Position numbers and translations under genes: made by a program
In this document: piece after piece, positions 24,774-33,111 of the stretch
Numbering within the stretch: position 1 is the first letter of the stretch
Layout of the letters: every line of letters starts with the position of its first letter
NCBI GenBank assembly: GCA_015296075.1
Contig: DVDV01000146.1
Coordinates: 1-34,435, forward strand
Source: Leptolyngbyaceae cyanobacterium M33_DOE_097
GTDB taxonomy: Bacteria > Cyanobacteriota > Cyanobacteriia > Leptolyngbyales > Leptolyngbyaceae
DNA length: 34,435 nt
Direction: 5' to 3'
Notes under the pieces: model-generated
Told to the model about the DNA's origin: nothing
Database searches by the model: none
What the model saw: the letters and a program-made list of their open reading frames with translations, nothing else

Positions 24774-25619
24774 TTAATGCATCACTTGTTCAACAAACTG
24801 GTTAAAGCGCCGCTTGTATTGCTTTGATAAGTGGTTATCATGTCCTCCACCTTGAACGACAATCAGTTGCTTGAATTCAGGTGCAGCTTCGTATAGACGC
24901 TCTCCCATTGCAACAGGGATTTGTAAGTCCTCAGTTCCTGTGATGATAAGAACTGGCATTCTGACAGATTTCATCTTCTCTAATGATTCAAAGTGTTGTC
25001 TCAGTAGGAATTCAACTGGAAACAGCCAGTACAATCCGAATCGCTTGGTCATGTCACGCATACTCGTAAACGAACTTTGCACAACTAACGCCCCGGCTTC
25101 TGGATGTTTAGCAGCAAGATCAATGGCGATCGCCCCACCAACTGAATGGCCATAAATAATAATTTGATTTGGCGGAATTCTACGCTCTTGAACCAAGTAA
25201 TTCCAAGCTGCTTGAGCATCTTCATACACTTGAGATTCCGTAGGAAAGGCCCCTTCACTTTGACCAAAACCTCGGTAATCAAATAGAAAAATTGAGTAGC
25301 CTAACTTATGAAATTGAAGTGCTTGGCTCACATTGGCGCCAATATTGATTGCATTGTGATGAAAATACAGCATGACGGGTGCATCAGGCTGTTTCGCAGG
25401 AATCCACCAACCATGCAGGCGCTCTTTTTGTGAGGCAGTAAGCCAAACGTCTTGATACTTCAAGCCATATAGCGAAGGGGTACGTTCAAGCTGCCGAGTG
25501 GGAAAGAAAATCAGTCGTTGTTGCTGGGTGTAGAGAAGGAGACATACCAAGCCGTAGCCGATCGCAAATCGTTGTACGAAGGGCCGCCATTGTTTCCAAG
25601 CTCTCTTCCTGATGGACAT
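24774..25619 (-). CDS. Alpha/beta hydrolase, ABHD13/Bem46 type, membrane-anchored
   Basis: This is a 281-residue protein from the ATG at 25619. A basic N-terminus (MSIRKRAWKQW) precedes one hydrophobic segment at about 18-30 (AIGYGLVCLLLY), so it is probably tethered to the plasma membrane. QRLIFFPTRQLERTP is typical of the Bem46/ABHD13 group. The catalytic triad can be placed: Ser159 in YGHSVGGAIA, Asp231 in GTEDLQIP and His260 in GGGHDN. LFDYRGFGQSEG carries the strand 4 motif, and LYFHHNA provides the oxyanion region. The substrate is unknown (serine esterase, thioesterase or lipase-like). Confidence 0.92.
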   Translation of the reverse strand: MSIRKRAWKQWRPFVQRFAIGYGLVCLLLYTQQQRLIFFPTRQLERTPSLYGLKYQDVWLTASQKERLHGWWIPAKQPDAPVMLYFHHNAINIGANVSQALQFHKLGYSIFLFDYRGFGQSEGAFPTESQVYEDAQAAWNYLVQERRIPPNQIIIYGHSVGGAIAIDLAAKHPEAGALVVQSSFTSMRDMTKRFGLYWLFPVEFLLRQHFESLEKMKSVRMPVLIITGTEDLQIPVAMGERLYEAAPEFKQLIVVQGGGHDNHLSKQYKRRFNQFVEQVMH

Positions 25620-25786
25620 CGCGCCAACGACCCCAAAGCATTATTTCATCCATAACTTTACGGTATTCCCCTATCAACGCTGGCAGATCAATTCTAGGCT
25701 GCGCTATCACTGAGGACGACCATGCCCAACAAACGCTTGGTCTCAAGCGGGAACTTTTACAGGCTGAAAAACTTCTTCCACACAAG

Positions 25787-26308
25787 ATGTTTCACAGTGT
25801 TTTTATGCGGTTTCTTGCGATTGGATTCATCAGTCTCGTTGCCGTTGGGAGCCTCTTGCCACAAGCGATCGGAGCATCTCCGACTGCGTCTACAGGGGCA
25901 AACCTGGCAAAAGAAATGGTCACCGCGCATAACCAGTGGCGATCGAAAGTCGGTGTTAAACCCTTACGATGGTCACCTCAACTAGCTGCCTACGCTCAAC
26001 AGTGGGCTAATAGCCTCGCGGCTTCTGGCAAGTTTGAACATCGCAAACCCAACAAATATGGCGAGAACCTGTTTTGGGGCAGTGGGCGGCGCTGGAGCCC
26101 GACGGAAGTGGTCAATAGTTGGGGTAGCGAAGTGAAAGACTACAACTATTCCAAAAATACCTGCCGGGGCGTCTGCGGACACTACACCCAAATCGTCTGG
26201 AAGAACACCACCGAAGTTGGGTGTGCTGTCGCTCGCAAGGGTAACCAGGAATATTGGGTGTGCAACTACAACCCACCCGGCAATTACATTGGGCAGCGCC
26301 CTTACTAG
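25787..26308 (+). CDS. Secreted CAP-domain (SCP/PR-1-like) protein
   Basis: This is a 173-residue protein. The ATG at 25787 or the one at 25805 (MRFLAIGFISL) could be the start; both give a signal peptide cleaved near AIGA-SPT. The CAP domain follows: AHNQWRSKVGVKPLRWSPQL, AQQWANSL, FEHRKPNKYGENLFWGSG with the conserved His and Glu, then CGHYTQIVWKNTTEVGC and YWVCNYNPPGNYIG, the two family signatures. All four cavity residues (two His, two Glu) appear present, and four Cys can form two disulphides. It is exported to the periplasm or outside. Bacterial CAP proteins are mostly uncharacterised. Its stop codon overlaps the stop of cobA in the palindrome CTAG (26305-26308). Confidence 0.93.
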   Translation: MFHSVFMRFLAIGFISLVAVGSLLPQAIGASPTASTGANLAKEMVTAHNQWRSKVGVKPLRWSPQLAAYAQQWANSLAASGKFEHRKPNKYGENLFWGSGRRWSPTEVVNSWGSEVKDYNYSKNTCRGVCGHYTQIVWKNTTEVGCAVARKGNQEYWVCNYNPPGNYIGQRPY

Positions 26309-27084
26309 ACCCCTTGCGTATCTAAAACGGTAGGACGAGAGGCGGCCAGCAACGTATGCAAATTCACAACGTTGCCAATCACCACGATCGCAGGGGCTTT
26401 AAACTGAGTCGCCTCCACCTGCTCCACAATATTTCCCAGAGTGCCAATCAATTCTTCTTGCTCAGGTCGGGTTCCCCAACGGACGAGCGCTACCGGGGTT
26501 TCATTGGTCAAACCTGCATCAAGCAGTTGCGCCACGATGGAACCGAGTTGGTGAATGCCCATGTAAATCACGATTGTTTCAGAGCCGTGCGCGATCGCTG
26601 ACCAATTCACTGTCGGGCGGTACTTTCCGGCCCCTTCATGGCCCGTCACAAACGTTACCGAGGAACTGTAATTGCGATGGGTGAGCGGAATGCCTGCATA
26701 GGCCGAGGCCGCAGTTCCGGCGGTGATCCCTGGTACCACTTCAACCGCGATCCCAGCCTTAACCAGGTCTTCCATCTCTTCGCCACCCCGACCAAACACA
26801 AACGGATCTCCCCCCTTGAGCCGCACTACAATCGTTGCTTCGCTGGCTTTTGCAATCAAGAGTTCCGTAATTTCGCTTTGCACCAGCGAGTGCATCCCCC
26901 GCCGTTTACCTGCATTGATGCACTCTGCCTGGGGACGAATCATCGCTAAGATAGCTGGACTGACCAGCGCATCGTAGACTACTACATCCGCACTTTCTAA
27001 AAGCGCTTTGCCCTTGAGCGTCATTAAGCCGGGATCACCAGGACCCGCACCCACGAGATAAACTTTGCCGAGGCTTTTTTCCAT
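26305..27084 (-). CDS. cobA: Uroporphyrinogen-III C-methyltransferase
   Basis: This enzyme adds two methyl groups from S-adenosylmethionine to uroporphyrinogen III, giving precorrin-2 for siroheme and cobalamin. It is a 259-residue single-domain form from the ATG at 27084; a TTG at 27093 is also open. It has KVYLVGAGPGDPGLMTLKG, VVVYDALVSP, GKRRGMHS, RLKGGDPFVFGRGGEE, EVVPGITAGTAASAYAGIPLTHR and a late ALVRWGTRPEQ, all standard for SUMT. It has no CysG dehydrogenase/ferrochelatase fusion and no HemD domain. It lies 50 bp downstream of the sirohydrochlorin chelatase gene on the same strand, a functional pair. The gene ends in a shared CTAG with the CAP gene. Confidence 0.95.
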   Translation of the reverse strand: MEKSLGKVYLVGAGPGDPGLMTLKGKALLESADVVVYDALVSPAILAMIRPQAECINAGKRRGMHSLVQSEITELLIAKASEATIVVRLKGGDPFVFGRGGEEMEDLVKAGIAVEVVPGITAGTAASAYAGIPLTHRNYSSSVTFVTGHEGAGKYRPTVNWSAIAHGSETIVIYMGIHQLGSIVAQLLDAGLTNETPVALVRWGTRPEQEELIGTLGNIVEQVEATQFKAPAIVVIGNVVNLHTLLAASRPTVLDTQGV

Positions 27085-27134
27085 AGAACACAACTCAGAA
27101 TTGAGGAGAGAAAACTTGTAACGTCTGTCAGTCT

Positions 27135-27947
27135 TTAAACAGCCGTCACTTGATCAACAATCAGGTCGGCAATTTCGGGGGTGGCGTTGAGCAACGCCGC
27201 TTGATGCAGCTGAATGCCCGGAAATTGCTGTGAGAAAGTCTCTAGCTGTTGCGCGATCGCATCGGTGATCCCTCCAGGGAAAAGGAAGTAAGGCAACACG
27301 CCAATCTTGCGAAAGCCAGCCTGAATCAACGCTTTTAATTGAGTTTCCAGGCTGGGAGGGGTTGACCAGTAAGCCGCGATCGCCCCCAAATGATCGGCCA
27401 ATGCTTCAACCTGTTGGTTTGCCCCAACGCGCCGACTGCCATGAGCCAACAAGACCCACGCTTCAGCTGCGATCGGCGACATGCGCTCAGTCAGCACTCG
27501 CCGCAAGCGGGGCACTGCTCCTAAATGGGCCATGACTTCAATCTGAACGGCATCGCCCAACTTTGCCTGCGCCAGCGCCACCATTTCGGGAATGTCCTCT
27601 GCTACATGCACCCCAGCCAACAAAAACAGCGGCACCAGCTTAATCACCCGCTGACCTGCTGACCCTGAAATGGCCTCTAAATGTTGCCCCAGGCGAACAA
27701 TCTGCTGATCTAGTGGCACCACACCGCTTTCTAACGCCCCAACTTCAACCAGGGGTTTCAGTGCTTGCGTGGCGATCGCTGGCGATTCACCTCTCAATAA
27801 AGCATCTAGTGACTTCTGTTTCAGAGGCAACCGATCGCAATTTACAATGCGCTCGCTAAAAAGAACCGCTAACCGTTGTGCGGCGATCGCCGAGCGGGGG
27901 TCAGTGCTACCGTGAAAGACCAGTAAGTATGCTAGTGAATTAGACAA
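27135..27947 (-). CDS. sirB: Sirohydrochlorin ferrochelatase (SirB/CbiX family)
   Basis: This 270-residue protein inserts Fe2+ into sirohydrochlorin to make siroheme, the cofactor of nitrite and sulphite reductases. It is the long form, made of two similar halves. The first half has LLVFHGSTDPRS and LVPLFLLAGVHVAEDIPEM, giving both metal-binding His. The second half has LLAHGSRRVGANQQ and LPYFLFPGGITDAI, where the second His is replaced. The only start that fits is TTG at 27947; no ATG occurs before the HGS motif. Cobalt chelation (CbiX) cannot be excluded from sequence, but pairing with cobA and the absence of cobalamin genes nearby favour siroheme. Confidence 0.9.
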   Translation of the reverse strand: MSNSLAYLLVFHGSTDPRSAIAAQRLAVLFSERIVNCDRLPLKQKSLDALLRGESPAIATQALKPLVEVGALESGVVPLDQQIVRLGQHLEAISGSAGQRVIKLVPLFLLAGVHVAEDIPEMVALAQAKLGDAVQIEVMAHLGAVPRLRRVLTERMSPIAAEAWVLLAHGSRRVGANQQVEALADHLGAIAAYWSTPPSLETQLKALIQAGFRKIGVLPYFLFPGGITDAIAQQLETFSQQFPGIQLHQAALLNATPEIADLIVDQVTAV

Positions 27948-28357
27948 TGCAAGAAATCGTGTGAGGTGGACACAAATTTAAGCGAACTTAGTTAAACCAG
28001 CGTGAAAGCTCAGCATCTGGGGAACTGCCTCAAACTAGCCATTGACCCATGGAGAAAGTAAAAAATCCGCCAAAATTGAGTTGTGGGTTGATGGTAGGAA
28101 GGACGCCGATGTAACGCTGTTAAGTTTGCAACAAAATTTTGTAAATCTATCCTAATCGAAAACCAGAACGGTTTATTTGCGGCTCAAAAAATATCTCTGC
28201 AGGCCAATAGCAACCTGTGCAAGTTAGAAACTCTGATTGAAGCGAAGGTAGCCAATTTCTACTTTTGAAAATTGAGTGACTGACAACGAATGGCTAGAGT
28301 TCTTGTTGTGTTCAAGACCACTCTAGCCATTTATAGCTTTAATAGGCGATCGCTCAA
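27948..28357. other. Intergenic region upstream of sirB and downstream of dps
   Basis: About 410 bp hold no gene. A 12-base palindrome ACAAAATTTTGT lies at 28131-28142. The hairpin at 28289-28331 belongs with the dps end. No canonical NtcA site (GTA-N8-TAC) is found for the cobA-sirB operon; GTA-N9-TAC at 28248-28262 has the wrong spacing. Confidence 0.45.
28289..28331 (-). terminator. Long hairpin past the dps stop codon
   Basis: AATGGCTAGAGT (28289-28300) pairs perfectly with ACTCTAGCCATT (28320-28331), and TCTTG/CAAGA can extend the stem inside. It begins 27 bp beyond the stop at 28358. No U-tract follows on either strand, so it may protect the 3' end or act as a weak terminator. Confidence 0.5.
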
Positions 28358-28909
28358 TTAGTTAGCCGATTGAACAAAGGCCAGGGTCAAACTGTCGTGT
28401 GCCAAGAAGTGCGCTAAGTGAAACGCACGATCTTCGGTTTCGAGCAGCATTTCCTCATACATCAGACGGGTGGCGCGATCGCCTAAGCTCTCAGCTTGCG
28501 CTGCTTGCCGACGTAATACGCCAATCACAGCTTGTTCTGCCTGCAAATCATGCTCTAGCATTTGGCGGCAGTGAAAAATACCATCTGATTCTGGGGTGAA
28601 GCAGCACAACTCAGCCAACTTAGTAAAACTGGCAGCGGGTACGCCACCTAAACCGTTCAATCTTTCGCCCAACTTGTGAACGTAACCTTTCGCTGCATCA
28701 GCACTGTCATTGAAAAATTCATGTAGAGAGTAAAACTCAGCACCTTCGACCACAAAATGATGTTTTTGATACTGCAAATACAATGCTTGAAAGCTTGCCA
28801 GCAAAATGTTCATGCCTTCACAAATGGGTGTTGCGACAGAAGCATCAAACATTACTGGATTGTCGCCAACTTGCTCAAAAGCTCTTACCAAACCTTGAAT
28901 TTCAGCCAT
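28358..28909 (-). CDS. dps: Dps-family ferritin-like protein with altered ferroxidase site
   Basis: This is a 183-residue protein from the ATG at 28909, preceded by GAGGAAAGG. Dps proteins form 12-subunit shells that oxidise and store iron and protect [23 protein letters not shown] is the Dps signature. By chance its numbering matches E. coli Dps, so the ferroxidase residues can be read directly: His51, His63 and Glu82 are kept, but Asp67 is Asn67 and Asp78 is His78; Trp52 is Phe52. I recall a cyanobacterial Nostoc Dps (Dps4) described with a His-type centre, and this may be its orthologue. The N-terminus is not Lys-rich, so DNA binding is doubtful. It is a single gene followed by a hairpin. 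Confidence 0.9.
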   Translation of the reverse strand: MAEIQGLVRAFEQVGDNPVMFDASVATPICEGMNILLASFQALYLQYQKHHFVVEGAEFYSLHEFFNDSADAAKGYVHKLGERLNGLGGVPAASFTKLAELCCFTPESDGIFHCRQMLEHDLQAEQAVIGVLRRQAAQAESLGDRATRLMYEEMLLETEDRAFHLAHFLAHDSLTLAFVQSAN

Positions 28910-29489
28910 AACCTTTCCTCAATGATGACATGCCATTTAGCAGACCAACGATAGATACCTCATGGATAAACGACTCAGAAGCCACTGGCTCAGCATTTAG
29001 AGACAGCAATTTGTTCTGCATTCGTCTTATAAAAACCATCTTCTCCTATCACTATAAAGAAAATTGCTTTTAACGCAATGCCCTAACTGAAAGTCAACGT
29101 CATACCTGAGAACCTATCAGATTTTACTGCTCCGGAAATGCGTGTTAACTAATGCAAATAATTCTGATTAAGTAGCTCAGTGTTGAAATCAATCTGGTCA
29201 TCAAAAGCAATTAGAACAAAAGTAACTGTAGAGGCTTCACGCTATTGGAGAGCTTATTTAATTATGACTATTTCTCAAATTAAAAAACTAGGAGGCATTG
29301 CAAGATGAAAAGACCGCAAAAGAAATAATTGCATATCTTCTTTCATCAAAAGGAAAATGTAAGTTGAATGTTTTCTTGATAGAAATAACAGTTCCAAAAT
29401 ATTTGTAAAAAATTAAAGCTTTCTACAAAGGTTTAGTAAGTTTTTGAAGGACTGTTTAGAGAATATTGCTGCACAACAGGTTGTTTTCT
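28910..29489. other. Intergenic region upstream of dps
   Basis: About 580 bp of AT-rich DNA hold no convincing gene. The reading frames starting at 29264 (14 codons) and at the ATG after CTAGGAGGCATTGCAAG (7 codons) are very short; the second has a good ribosome-binding site but no meaningful product. The dps promoter is expected near 28920-29100. Confidence 0.4.
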
Positions 29490-29858
29490 CTAGGCTTCTT
29501 GAGCTTGAACGATATAGAACTTTTTAAACACACCAATTGTCCTAAACTCGTAGGCAGGCAAGTAGGGTGAAAAGGATAAGTCGGTCACATAAATGCTCAA
29601 CAGTAATAAATTGATGCGGGTTGTTTTACTGCTGATCACTTGCTGAATCTGCTGTTGATTGGACTGGACTAGCATTTCGCATCGACCCGCTAAAAAGATT
29701 GGCGCTTTTGCACAAACTCTCGTCGTGGCGTAACCGACCACCTGTTCTGCGGCAAACTCTTCGTAAGCTTCGTCATCAGGATTTGTCAGCATTAAAACAG
29801 CGCTAATGCTACTGACAACAACAGCTCCTGCGATCGCAGCTAGTTTCCACTTTTGCAT
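29490..29858 (-). CDS. DUF4359 family protein
   Basis: This is a 122-residue protein from the ATG at 29858, which has the strong site GAGGTGAGG five bases upstream; the longer frame to 29891 overlaps the previous gene. An N-terminal membrane anchor or signal (MQKWKLAAIAGAVVVSSISAVLML) is followed by NPDDEAYEEFAAEQVV. Cys residues occur in VCAKAP and GRCEML, then TTRINLLLLSIYVTDLSFSP and a C-terminal FRTIGVFKKFYI. This order matches DUF4359, a family found mostly in cyanobacteria with no known function. The ribosome-binding site overlaps the stop of the HAD phosphatase gene, so the two are translationally coupled. Confidence 0.82.
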   Translation of the reverse strand: MQKWKLAAIAGAVVVSSISAVLMLTNPDDEAYEEFAAEQVVGYATTRVCAKAPIFLAGRCEMLVQSNQQQIQQVISSKTTRINLLLLSIYVTDLSFSPYLPAYEFRTIGVFKKFYIVQAQEA

Positions 29859-29865
29859 CCTCACC

Positions 29866-30498
29866 TCAAACAAAGCTTTCAATTGCTTCAATCAACTCTT
29901 TCGGATGGTGCACCAAAAAATCTGGGCTTTGACGCGCCAAAACTTCGTCTGAGCTGAATCCCCAACTGACAGAAATAGCTGACACACCTACTCTACGGGC
30001 TGCTTCGATATCGCGGGTTTCATCACCGACATAGATGATATCAGCCGGGTTAAGGCGATTTTGTTGAATGACGCGCCCAATAATTTTGCCTTTGCCAAAT
30101 AAGGTCAACCCAGAAACGACGAGTTCAAATAAATCTTGCATTTGATTTTGACGTAAAAACGCTTCTACGTTTTCGGTTGAATTAGAGGTGACAATTCCCA
30201 GCTTGTAACCTTTTTGCTTCAGCTGCATTAAACTCTCACGAATATAAGGAAATGGCTGGAGGTTGACGATTTCCTTATTTAGCTCACGACGCAGACGACG
30301 CAACAAAAAGAGCAGCCGCCAAATCGAGATTCCAGAACGCTGCACAACTTCGCGAGATGTGAGTCTCTGAAGCTGGTGGATATCTTCTCGCTCAACCCGT
30401 GGGTAGCCATACTCAGCTGCAAGCCGATTGGCAATGCTCAAAATCACCTCAAATGAGTCAGCGATCGTCCCATCAAAATCAAAAAGAATGACCTTCAC
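29866..30498 (-). CDS. HAD-IA family phosphatase (phosphoglycolate-phosphatase-like)
   Basis: This is a 210-residue protein from a GTG at 30498. Motif I is LFDFDGTIADS (nucleophile Asp7, Asp9). A small helical cap follows (about 16-80, including a basic FLLRRLRRELNKE). Motif II is VTSNST, motif III is the Lys of FGKGKII, and motif IV is VGDETRDIEAARRVG. All catalytic residues are present. The group includes phosphoglycolate phosphatase (Gph) and beta-phosphoglucomutase-like enzymes; the substrate is uncertain, and PGP activity relevant to photorespiration is only one option. It is the first gene of a coupled pair with the DUF4359 gene. Confidence 0.88.
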   Translation of the reverse strand: MKVILFDFDGTIADSFEVILSIANRLAAEYGYPRVEREDIHQLQRLTSREVVQRSGISIWRLLFLLRRLRRELNKEIVNLQPFPYIRESLMQLKQKGYKLGIVTSNSTENVEAFLRQNQMQDLFELVVSGLTLFGKGKIIGRVIQQNRLNPADIIYVGDETRDIEAARRVGVSAISVSWGFSSDEVLARQSPDFLVHHPKELIEAIESFV

Positions 30499-31328
30499 AG
30501 TTTATGCACTAAGTCGGTTGAACAAGATTCTTTCAAGGGGTGAACGCTTCGGAATAGGGATTCAATAAAATCGAATATTTTGCTATCTAAAGAAGCAAGC
30601 GGCTTAACAGCCTTTTGATACGACTGCGCTAACGCTTGTTCAGCAAAAGATCGAAATTATTTAATTTTTGTTCCCTAAAGTGAAACCACAAACCGAGTTT
30701 TCTCAAATGAAACAAATAGGTAGACCTGGTAAACGAACGCCAATATTGGACGCACCCGCTTTAATCATGGTGCCCAGTATGGGCTAAGTCTAGCAGTACA
30801 ACCCTTTACCCTTTCAGATAAACATGACATCTCTTGAGTATTCCAGATAATTGCCTTTGTCCGAGCAAAAGAACAGAATTTGCACCTGCCGGAAAAACTG
30901 CTTGTTGCCCAGCGCGATCGCCCCTTAAAACACCTCCAAACCAGAGTGAATCATTAAGTTAAACATTTGCCTGCCAGGATTCTTTTGCAAAAGCTTTACA
31001 TTATAAGTGCCTTTGTCAGCGAACCAGCCCAAACCGACGCTTTTCTCTAAAATTCGCTTCTAGTCAGCCTTTCAGCCTGGCTTCGCATCAAGAAAGGACT
31101 CTGAAATAAGGCTTAGAGGGCTAGTCATGTCAGCCTTTGATGATAAATCTTTCTTAAGAGATAGGAAATCTAAAAAACCGTATAATAAGATACAGATATA
31201 AATAAATCGTTCATCTTGTCGCGGTGCTGCTGTTAGGTGCTTTTGGCAAGACGGAAGTAGGGTCATCCCGAAGGAACGCGCCTCATCTCTACCACCCACT
31301 CACTCCACTAAATGAAGAGGCGAATCAT
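30499..31328. other. Long gene-free region
   Basis: About 830 bp lie between divergent genes. I find no tRNA, structured RNA or reading frame with a ribosome-binding site. The minus-strand frame at 31072-31299 has low-complexity, repeat-like content (GGATGACCCTACTTCCGTC region) and is not called. A perfect TATAAT is at 31181-31186. Confidence 0.45.
31181..31186 (+). promoter_or_regulatory. Possible -10 element TATAAT of the DUF4278 gene
   Basis: A consensus TATAAT lies 143 bp before the DUF4278 start in AT-rich DNA. No good -35 box is seen 17 bp upstream. If used, the leader would be about 135 nt, long enough for regulation. Confidence 0.3.
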
Positions 31329-31733
31329 ATGAAACTCTCCTATCGCGGCAAAGCTTACGACTATAACCAGCCTACTTTAGAAGTGACCGAAGGCGAAATT
31401 TTAGGAAGATACCGTGGCTCTTTTTGGCGCTGCCACACCCTCTCAGAACTGCCAGTGCCCCAAGCTAGCCACAACCTAAAATATCGTGGCGTTAACTATA
31501 CATCTAACCCTACAACTGGTGTTTCTCCTCGTTCCTATACCTATGCGGTTACGGCTCGACCCGGTAATGTTGTTAAACAAGGTCAAATGCTGCCCGCAGC
31601 AAACGAGCTAGCGAAGATCCACCGCATGAATCTGCAAGAACGGTTGGAGCGGCGCTTAAAAGCAGCCCGTGAGCGTGGTGATGTAGCGCTAATTAACCTT
31701 TTAGAAGCAGAGCGTAAGGAACTTGCTCTCTAG
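31329..31733 (+). CDS. DUF4278 domain protein
   Basis: This is a 134-residue protein from the ATG at 31329, preceded by GAAGAGGCG. It begins with MKLSYRGKAYDYNQPTLEVT and repeats the motif as LKYRGVNYTSNP near residue 52. The double YRG-x-x-Y pattern with GRYRGSFWRC between is the DUF4278 signature, a cyanobacterial family of unknown role. The C-terminal third is a charged helix (MNLQERLERRLKAARERGDV, then LLEAERKEL). It is predicted cytosolic. The upstream frame to 31224 lacks support. It is followed by a strong terminator. Confidence 0.88.
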   Translation: MKLSYRGKAYDYNQPTLEVTEGEILGRYRGSFWRCHTLSELPVPQASHNLKYRGVNYTSNPTTGVSPRSYTYAVTARPGNVVKQGQMLPAANELAKIHRMNLQERLERRLKAARERGDVALINLLEAERKELAL

Positions 31734-31775
31734 TTTGTTTCTCACAATGACTTCTCCGCATCGAAATATGTGAAC

Positions 31776-31813
31776 AATCCCTCTTAAGTCCCCCTTTTTA
31801 AGAGGGATTTTTT
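31776..31813 (+). terminator. Rho-independent terminator of the DUF4278 gene
   Basis: AATCCCTCTTA (31776-31786) pairs with TAAGAGGGATT (31799-31809), followed by a run of six T. It starts 43 bp after the stop codon. Confidence 0.88.
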
Positions 31814-31884
31814 GTGGCTCTGTTTGGCGGGAGTCATCCTCGGTGTTGGCCTCCTTGGGAGAAGTGATGTGCCTTTTGAGCCAC

Positions 31885-32853
31885 TTACGACTCTGACAAT
31901 GAAGGCAGCTCTGGATTCTGGCTGAGCGATCGCATCGCCACCGCTACCTGCTCAGAAATAAAAGGCAGCAACACCTCGTTGTTACTATGCTCTTTGCCTT
32001 CAGTAAAGACCACAAGCAAATAAGGATGCGCATCAGGTAGCTCGATATAGGCAGCATCATGACGCACACGGCTCATCAAGCCAGCTTTTGACCAGATGCG
32101 AGCCTGCAAGGGTAGACCAGCTCCTAAGAAGCCTGTGACCTGATTTTCGGGATCGGCCTTCAAATCTTCGGGATGCAGCGATCGCTGCATCAACGCCATC
32201 ATGATCTGCGATCGCTTAGCTGAGACTGCAACGCCACCTACAATGCTATGCAGCAACCGCGCCGTTGCATCGGTCGTTAACCTGTTGCGGTTGTCGTAGT
32301 GTTCGCCCAAAAACATGCGCTCACGCCCATACGCCCCATCACACCAAGTCTTTTGGTTCACATTGATGGTTTGCAACTCATTCCAGTTCAGCGATTGGTA
32401 ATAACGGTTGATAATATTGCGCTGATATTGCCAGGTTTCAAAGGGTTCAGGAGGTAGCTCTGGCCCGCTAGTTGTGCCCGTCAATACATCAACTACTAAA
32501 CTGGTCGCGTCATTGCCAGAGTCAATAATCATGTCGGCGATCGCGCGCTCAAGCTCAGGCGTTGACTGCACCATACCCTTCTCAAACCATTCGTGAATGG
32601 CAACCAGGTAAAACAGCTTCACGACACTCGCCGGATAAATACATTCAACCCCGCGATAGCTAAAGCCCGCCGGAGCATACTGCCAAAATTCTGTGGGTGT
32701 AATGGCTCCCCCAATATTGACCCGATAAGGCGGCTCATAAGCCAGCCAAGTCATCGCGATTTGGTTACGCGCCAGAGTCGGAAAAGCAGCCCAAGTGTTT
32801 TCAAGAATGCGATCGCCCCACGCTTGCAACTGCTCGTCTCGCCGGAAGAACAT
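31885..32853 (-). CDS. Class A beta-lactamase-like serine hydrolase
   Basis: This is a 322-residue protein from the ATG at 32853, preceded by AAGG. The penicillin-recognising fold is shown by Ser76-V-V-Lys79 (YPASVVKLF), SGNDATS with the SxN motif at 112-114, and SKAG as the KTG-like triad, followed by a strand and YLLVVFTEGKEHSN. There is no signal peptide: the N-terminus is MFFRRDEQLQAWGDRI. The protein is therefore probably cytosolic, unlike true beta-lactamases. No Glu166-type omega loop is evident. The function may be as an esterase, amidase or peptidase; beta-lactam resistance should not be assumed. Confidence 0.86.
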   Translation of the reverse strand: MFFRRDEQLQAWGDRILENTWAAFPTLARNQIAMTWLAYEPPYRVNIGGAITPTEFWQYAPAGFSYRGVECIYPASVVKLFYLVAIHEWFEKGMVQSTPELERAIADMIIDSGNDATSLVVDVLTGTTSGPELPPEPFETWQYQRNIINRYYQSLNWNELQTINVNQKTWCDGAYGRERMFLGEHYDNRNRLTTDATARLLHSIVGGVAVSAKRSQIMMALMQRSLHPEDLKADPENQVTGFLGAGLPLQARIWSKAGLMSRVRHDAAYIELPDAHPYLLVVFTEGKEHSNNEVLLPFISEQVAVAMRSLSQNPELPSLSES

Positions 32854-33111
32854 AATGACTGCCTTAAAAATACCTTCCCAATCTTACGGGATTGGTTTCC
32901 TCCCTGAGTCATCTGCGCTGACGGATTCGGCCCCCAAATCAGAAGTGCGTCGCGATTGACCAGAATGCTTTCAACCCAAATATCTGGCAAAGCCAATCTC
33001 ATCCGTACTACTGAATGTGAATCTCACGGTGTCAATTGCTAAAAAATAACGGCATACTGGAGAAGCAAACCTGCATTCTGCAAATCTGCCATTTAGCGTT
33101 CCACAGGTTCT

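Noticed and set aside
28248-28262. NtcA-like site GTA-N9-TAC upstream of sirB
   Set aside because: The NtcA consensus needs eight bases between GTA and TAC; here there are nine.
31072-31299. 75-codon minus-strand frame
   Set aside because: It covers dispersed repeat-like sequence and the promoter region of the DUF4278 gene, with no start signal.
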